Made by a program: the position numbers and the translations under genes. 19,464 nt of DNA, from the NCBI GenBank assembly GCA_937960725.1, contig CALGOY010000312.1, forward strand, positions 1-19,464, in the 5' to 3' direction. The notes under the pieces were generated by a model that saw only the letters and a program-made list of their open reading frames with translations, was not told where the DNA came from and ran no database searches. This DNA comes from an uncultured Bacillota bacterium (lineage in GTDB: Bacteria > Bacillota > Clostridia > Caldicoprobacterales > UBA3941). Of the stretch, positions 15,014-19,464 are shown one piece after another. Positions within the stretch are counted from its first letter, which is position 1. The number at the start of each line of letters is the position of its first letter.

Positions 15014-16507
15014 ATGAAACGAATTTCAGCATTAATTACCGTTTTTTTTATATTTAATTTGTTAGCAATTCCGATTTATGCGCAGCCCAGCACTGCTAAT
15101 GATGCTGCTGAAGGCCAAGAAATTGAGATTATCGTGGAGCCCTCGGAAGAATCTGCCCCAAGCCAGGAAGCTGCAGATTCTTTGGAAGAGCTGGAGGAGC
15201 AGCTGGAACTAGCTGCAGAAGCGGCAATCCTTATAGAGCAAAATACGGGAAAAGTTCTATTTGAAAAAAATGCCGATAAGCGGCTTTACCCCGCCAGCAC
15301 CACTAAAATCCTCACTGCCCTATTGGCGCTAGAGTATGGAAATATGAAAGATACAGTTACAGTCGGAAATGAGGCAAATTTATGTAAGCCTGATGGTAGC
15401 AAAGCAGGGCTAGATTTACAAGAGGAAATTACACTGGAAGAGCTGATACATGGTCTAATGCTCCCCTCGGGGAATGATGCTGCTTATACAATCGGCGTGT
15501 ACATAGGTCGAAAAATCGCAAACGAGCCCAATTTACCGATAGAAGAAGCTTTGAATAAGTTTGCAGATCTAATGAATAAGAAAGCTCTAGAACTTGGCGC
15601 TAAAAATTCTCACTTTGTAAACCCTCATGGATATCATGATGATGAACACTACAGTACAGCACGGGATCTAGCAATTATTACTCGGGAAGCCATGAAGTAT
15701 GATTTCTTTAGACAAGTAGTAAATACTCCAATGTTTACTATAGAAGATTGGAACGGACTGGATCCTAAAGACCCCAATAAGAAAGAAATTCGATACTGGC
15801 GCAATTCCAACGCCCTTATTCAGCGAAACGATAAATTTTATTATGAATATGCTACCGGGGTTAAAACTGGCTACACTTCCAAAGCAGGGCATTGTCTTGT
15901 AGCTTCTGCTACAAAAGACGGTCTAGATCTTATATCTGTGGTGTTAAATAGTACTAAGGATGGCAAATGGACCGATTCTACCGCCCTCATGGAATACGGA
16001 TTTGGTAACTATAAAATTTTTGAACCCGTAAAAGAAAAGCAGCACATACAAACCGTAGGGGTCCACAATCATTCAAGCGATGACTCGGGCTGGCTAGATA
16101 TAATTGCCGGGGAGGGATATTACGATATCTTAAATAAAAAAGACATAAATAAAATAGAACGAGAAATAGTGTGGAATCCCGAACTATTACATAAAGATCC
16201 AGATTCGGATAGTGGAAATCTAATCTATTTGAAAGCCCCTATAGAACAGGGACAACAGGTTGGCAGCTTGTTCTTAAAACTCGGTGGCAAAACGCTATGC
16301 CAAATTCCTTTAATTGCTGCCCGAAGCGTAGCTAAAAAAGAAACAATAGTTGAGAAACTTATGCCTCCCCAATCGACTTCTGATGAAAAATCTACTCCTA
16401 GCTGGCTGTGGATTGTTGGATTGTTTATAGCATTTTTGATTTTGCGGAGCACTGTTATAAGGCGCCGCAGACGCCGAAGGAGGTATATATATACGAAACG
16501 CTATTAA
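15014..16507 (+). CDS. Serine-type D-Ala-D-Ala carboxypeptidase (peptidase S11, DacF/PBP5 family)
   Basis: 497 residues and the only plus-strand gene. It trims the terminal D-Ala from peptidoglycan stem peptides outside the cell. Signal peptide 1-23 (to IYA-QPS), then a strongly acidic linker (about 33-70). The penicillin-binding motifs are all present: SxxK at Ser95-Lys98 (STTK), SxN at 152-154 (SGN) and KTG at 284-286. NPHGYHDDEHYSTARDLA is typical of the family. A PBP5_C-like beta region (about 335-435) follows. Then comes a membrane segment (about 464-482) and a tail with eight arginines in a row (483-490), so the anchor is a true transmembrane helix with a basic inner end. The ATG at 15014 has AAGGGG seven bases upstream. 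The paralogue (DacB, DacF or DacA) cannot be fixed from sequence alone. Confidence 0.93.
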   Translation: MKRISALITVFFIFNLLAIPIYAQPSTANDAAEGQEIEIIVEPSEESAPSQEAADSLEELEEQLELAAEAAILIEQNTGKVLFEKNADKRLYPASTTKILTALLALEYGNMKDTVTVGNEANLCKPDGSKAGLDLQEEITLEELIHGLMLPSGNDAAYTIGVYIGRKIANEPNLPIEEALNKFADLMNKKALELGAKNSHFVNPHGYHDDEHYSTARDLAIITREAMKYDFFRQVVNTPMFTIEDWNGLDPKDPNKKEIRYWRNSNALIQRNDKFYYEYATGVKTGYTSKAGHCLVASATKDGLDLISVVLNSTKDGKWTDSTALMEYGFGNYKIFEPVKEKQHIQTVGVHNHSSDDSGWLDIIAGEGYYDILNKKDINKIEREIVWNPELLHKDPDSDSGNLIYLKAPIEQGQQVGSLFLKLGGKTLCQIPLIAARSVAKKETIVEKLMPPQSTSDEKSTPSWLWIVGLFIAFLILRSTVIRRRRRRRRYIYTKRY

Positions 16508-16510
16508 AAA

Positions 16511-16536
16511 AGCCTGGATAAATATTTATCCAGGCT
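16511..16536. terminator. Bidirectional terminator between the carboxypeptidase gene and leuS
   Basis: A perfect 26-base palindrome starting AGCCTGGATAAAT, with A run on the left and T run on the right, so either strand reads as stem plus T tract. It lies 4 bases after the plus-strand stop and 21 bases past the leuS stop on the other strand, serving both convergent genes. Confidence 0.93.
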
Positions 16537-16557
16537 TTTTTTATTTTGATATTTTGC

Positions 16558-19044
16558 CTATCCTGCAACAACTATATTTACTAACTTCTTAGGTACCACA
16601 ATAACCTTGACTATCTTTTTATCGCCTATATACTCCTTAACCCTATCTAAAGCAAGAGCTGCCTTCTCTATTTCCTCCCGAGAAGCGTTGGCATCAATTG
16701 TGAACCTATCCCTAACCTTTCCATTTATCTGAACTACCAGCTCTACTTCATCCCTAACCAAGGCATCGGGGTCATACTTGGGCCATGAAGTTTCGTGTAC
16801 ACTGCCTGTATTACCGGTCAACTCCCACATTTCCGATGCAATATGGGGTGCAAAAGGCGCCAGCATTATGATTAAGTTCTTAACCGCCTCTTTTAATACA
16901 GCGAGGTTTTGTTTATCCTTCGCTACTCTATCCCTATATTGATACATGGCATTTACCAATTCCATGATGGCGCTTATGGCGGTATTGAAGTTAAATCTCT
17001 CTCTAATATCTACCGTTACCCGCTGAATTGTATTGTGGAGTACATACCGCAGTTCCTTATCCTCTGACGACAAGCTGGAAACGTCAATAGCTATATCCTC
17101 ATCTTCTTTAAATACATCCTTATAGTCTACTACAAAACGCCATATCCGGTTTAAGAAGCGGTAACAGCCTTCTACGCCTTTATCGCTCCACTCCAAGTCC
17201 CTTTCCGGCGGTGCAGCAAATAGAATAAATAATCTAGCTGTGTCCGCACCATACTTTTCAATTATTTCCTCTGGGCTTACTACATTGCCCTTAGATTTGG
17301 ACATTTTAGCCCCATCTTTCAGTACCATTCCCTGGGTAAGCAGATTTTCAAAAGGCTCATCTACAGGGGATAAGCCCATATCATAGAGCACCTTAGTAAA
17401 GAATCTGGCATACAAAAGATGTAAAATTGCGTGCTCTATACCGCCTATATATTGATCTACCGCCATCCAGTAATTGCTCTTCTCCTTAGAAAAAGGCTCC
17501 TCAGTATTCTTAGGATCTGTAAAGCGTAGGAAGTAAAACGAAGAACACACAAAAGTGTCCATGGTATCTACTTCTCGGGTGGCTGGTCCTCCACAGTTGG
17601 GGCAGCTAGTGTGCAAAAAGGTTTCGGATTCTGCCAAGGGGGATTTTCCCTTCCCTGTAAATTCTATATCCATAGGCAGTATCACCGGGAGATCTTCTTC
17701 TGGCACAGGAACCATTCCGCATTTATCACAGTATATGATCGGAATGGGAGCGCCCCAATATCTCTGACGAGAGATAAGCCAATCCCTAAGCCTATAATTA
17801 ACCTCCCGCTTACCTATTCCCTTCTCTTCCATGTACTCTATTATCTTTTCTATTCCTTCCCTGTTATTTAACCCATTAAATTGGCCGGAATTTATCATAA
17901 TTCCTTCAGCTTCGAATGCCTGATTTAGATTATTAATATCGATAGAATCATCTTCTGGCTTGATTACTGGCACTATAGGAAGGTTATATTTTTTAGCAAA
18001 CTCGAAGTCCCTTTGGTCATGGGCGGGAACTCCCATTACAGCTCCTGTTCCATAATCCATGAGGACATAGTTAGCTATAAACAATGGAACCTTCTCGCCA
18101 TTCATCGGGTTTATTACATACCGCCCTATAAAAAGTCCTTCCTTCTCTGTTTCATTCGATGTTCGCTCAATCTCGTTCATGTGGGCCATCTTATCTATAA
18201 ACTTCTTTACGGGCTCCTCATATTCAGTTCCTTTTACCAGCTCAGGTATCAAAGGATGTTCTGGAGCCAATACCATAAATGATACGCCGTATATAGTATC
18301 AGGTCTGGTAGTAAATACAGTTATAAACTCATCTGTACCATCTATTTTAAACTTAACTTCGGCTCCTTCGCTTCTGCCAATCCAATTGATCTGCATCTGC
18401 TTGACCTTATCCGGCCAGCCTTTTAATTTATCTATATCTTCTAATAGCCTATCAGCATACTCTGTTATCTTGAAGAACCATTGCTCTAACTCCTTCTTCT
18501 CTACTGTAGCATGGCAACGTTCGCAGCTTCCTCCAACCACCTGTTCATTGGCTAAAACCGTTTGACAGGAAGGGCACCAGTTGACCCTCGATTTTTTCTT
18601 ATATGCTAGACCTCTTTTATAAAATTGAAGGAAAAACCATTGGGTCCACTTATAATAGTCAGGATGACAGGTTGCTATTTCACGATCCCAATCATAGCTT
18701 AGGCCCAGCTGTTTCAGCTGCTCTCTCATGGCCTTTATATTATCCCATGTCCATATACTGGGATGAATTCCCCTTTGAATAGCTGCGTTTTCAGCAGGCA
18801 ATCCAAAAGAATCCCAGCCCATGGGATGAAGAACGTTATAGCCTTCCATGGTTTTAAAACGGGCTACTACATCGCCAATAGAATAGTTCCTCACATGTCC
18901 CATGTGAAGCTTGCCAGAAGGGTAAGGAAACATTTCCAGTACATAGTATTTCTTCTTATTTGGATCCTCTACCCTTTTGAAGGCATTCTCTTCTGCCCAC
19001 CTTTCTTGCCACTTCTTCTCTATTTTTTGAAAGTCATAGTTCAT
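16558..19044 (-). CDS. leuS: Leucyl-tRNA synthetase
   Basis: 828 residues, usual length for bacterial LeuRS. This class I enzyme charges tRNA-Leu with leucine in the cytoplasm. The HIGH motif is HMGH (47-50) and the KMSKS motif is intact at 580-584. The editing domain (CP1) has TTRPDT (245-250) and [13 protein letters not shown] (338-350), including the Asp that binds the mischarged amino group. Two CxxC pairs are present in each of two places (157-178 and 440-484), suggesting bound zinc. The C-terminal part ends in the tRNA-binding domain with VQINGKVRD. The ATG at 19044 follows GGAGG by eight bases. It lies 42 bases after rsfS, without a terminator or T-box between, so it is transcribed with rsfS. 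Confidence 0.98.
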   Translation of the reverse strand: MNYDFQKIEKKWQERWAEENAFKRVEDPNKKKYYVLEMFPYPSGKLHMGHVRNYSIGDVVARFKTMEGYNVLHPMGWDSFGLPAENAAIQRGIHPSIWTWDNIKAMREQLKQLGLSYDWDREIATCHPDYYKWTQWFFLQFYKRGLAYKKKSRVNWCPSCQTVLANEQVVGGSCERCHATVEKKELEQWFFKITEYADRLLEDIDKLKGWPDKVKQMQINWIGRSEGAEVKFKIDGTDEFITVFTTRPDTIYGVSFMVLAPEHPLIPELVKGTEYEEPVKKFIDKMAHMNEIERTSNETEKEGLFIGRYVINPMNGEKVPLFIANYVLMDYGTGAVMGVPAHDQRDFEFAKKYNLPIVPVIKPEDDSIDINNLNQAFEAEGIMINSGQFNGLNNREGIEKIIEYMEEKGIGKREVNYRLRDWLISRQRYWGAPIPIIYCDKCGMVPVPEEDLPVILPMDIEFTGKGKSPLAESETFLHTSCPNCGGPATREVDTMDTFVCSSFYFLRFTDPKNTEEPFSKEKSNYWMAVDQYIGGIEHAILHLLYARFFTKVLYDMGLSPVDEPFENLLTQGMVLKDGAKMSKSKGNVVSPEEIIEKYGADTARLFILFAAPPERDLEWSDKGVEGCYRFLNRIWRFVVDYKDVFKEDEDIAIDVSSLSSEDKELRYVLHNTIQRVTVDIRERFNFNTAISAIMELVNAMYQYRDRVAKDKQNLAVLKEAVKNLIIMLAPFAPHIASEMWELTGNTGSVHETSWPKYDPDALVRDEVELVVQINGKVRDRFTIDANASREEIEKAALALDRVKEYIGDKKIVKVIVVPKKLVNIVVAG

Positions 19045-19086
19045 ATTTTTTACCTCCTACATTAACTAAACAAATAATATTTAAAT

Positions 19087-19437
19087 TTATTTATCTATTG
19101 CTAAAGGAATTCCATCAGCCCACAATCTCTCCAGGCCATAAAATTCTCTCTCTTCTTGATGAAAAATATGAACAACTACATCCCCATAATCTAGTACAAC
19201 CCATCGTCCCTCTTGGTATCCCTCTTTACGACTAGGCGCTAGGCCTTTCTCCTCCATCTTTTCTTCAACTTCATCATATAAAGCCCTCACTTGCAATTCA
19301 GATCGGCCACTGGCAATAATAAAATAGTCGGTAATAACTGTCAAATGGCTAATATCCAGTACAATTACATCAACAGCCTTTTTATCATTTAAAATATTTG
19401 CAATATCTATTGCAATTTCTTGTGAACTATATCGCAA
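19087..19437 (-). CDS. rsfS: Ribosome silencing factor RsfS
   Basis: 116 residues, full length for the family (Iojap/DUF143). RsfS binds ribosomal protein uL14 on the 50S subunit and blocks joining with 30S when nutrients are short. Family signs are DVIVLDISHLTVITDYFIIASGRSE, EGYQEGRWVVLDYGDVVVHIFH and EEREFYGLERLWADG. The start is a TTG at 19437, with GGAGGG about seven bases upstream; no ATG is available at a sensible position. It is the upstream partner of leuS, a common order in Firmicutes. Genes such as nadD and yqeK usually come before it but would lie beyond the window edge. Confidence 0.96.
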   Translation of the reverse strand: MRYSSQEIAIDIANILNDKKAVDVIVLDISHLTVITDYFIIASGRSELQVRALYDEVEEKMEEKGLAPSRKEGYQEGRWVVLDYGDVVVHIFHQEEREFYGLERLWADGIPLAIDK

Positions 19438-19464
19438 TATTTTCCCTCCAATACCCCTTAATTG

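Noticed and set aside
19045..19086. T-box leader upstream of leuS
   Set aside because: Only 42 bases separate leuS from rsfS, too short for a T-box; none of its conserved elements is seen.

Overview
The window looks like ordinary chromosomal DNA from a low-GC, endospore-forming Gram-positive bacterium of the class Clostridia. The indications are A/T-rich intergenic DNA with intrinsic terminators, strong purine-rich ribosome binding sites, TTG starts, GerMN-type (sporulation/germination) lipoproteins, a STAS protein of the SpoIIAA kind, a TPP riboswitch on an ECF thiamine transporter gene, and the rsfS-leuS-comEA neighbourhood. I see no transposase, phage gene, CRISPR array, tRNA or rRNA. No gap between genes exceeds about 260 bases.

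Layout from left to right; everything is on the minus strand except one gene. A STAS protein (80-418) ends in a strong terminator. Next comes a thrC-nadE pair (threonine synthase, NAD+ synthetase) overlapping by 4 bases, then a single-gene unit for a small unknown P-loop ATPase with an 18-bp tandem repeat upstream. typA/bipA and a phosphoglucomutase/phosphomannomutase follow, each with its own good promoter. thiT lies behind a TPP riboswitch with a terminator. Then comes a probable envelope/sporulation cluster reading response regulator, sensor kinase, one-GerMN lipoprotein, three-GerMN lipoprotein (14043 down to 9110), with comEA upstream. A plus-strand D-Ala-D-Ala carboxypeptidase (15014-16507) faces leuS across a shared bidirectional terminator. 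rsfS is just upstream of leuS.

The genes cover housekeeping work (translation, NAD, threonine, sugar phosphates, thiamine uptake) and envelope functions. The two-component pair and the two GerMN lipoproteins are close enough to form one unit, although the 149-base gap before the first lipoprotein may hold its own promoter.

Most interesting points: (1) the NAD+ synthetase keeps a full nitrilase-like glutaminase domain, but the position of its catalytic Cys reads Gly (GGT) and surrounding motifs are eroded, so it may depend on free ammonia. (2) The Shine-Dalgarno region of the STAS gene is complementary over 13 bases to a segment just after nadE, which could silence translation of read-through RNA. 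(3) The thiT leader has a terminator, an antiterminator hairpin and a possible second switch on the Shine-Dalgarno, while a classical P1 stem is not evident. (4) Seven of nine candidate promoters carry TGn directly upstream of the -10. I found no clearly new multi-gene system.
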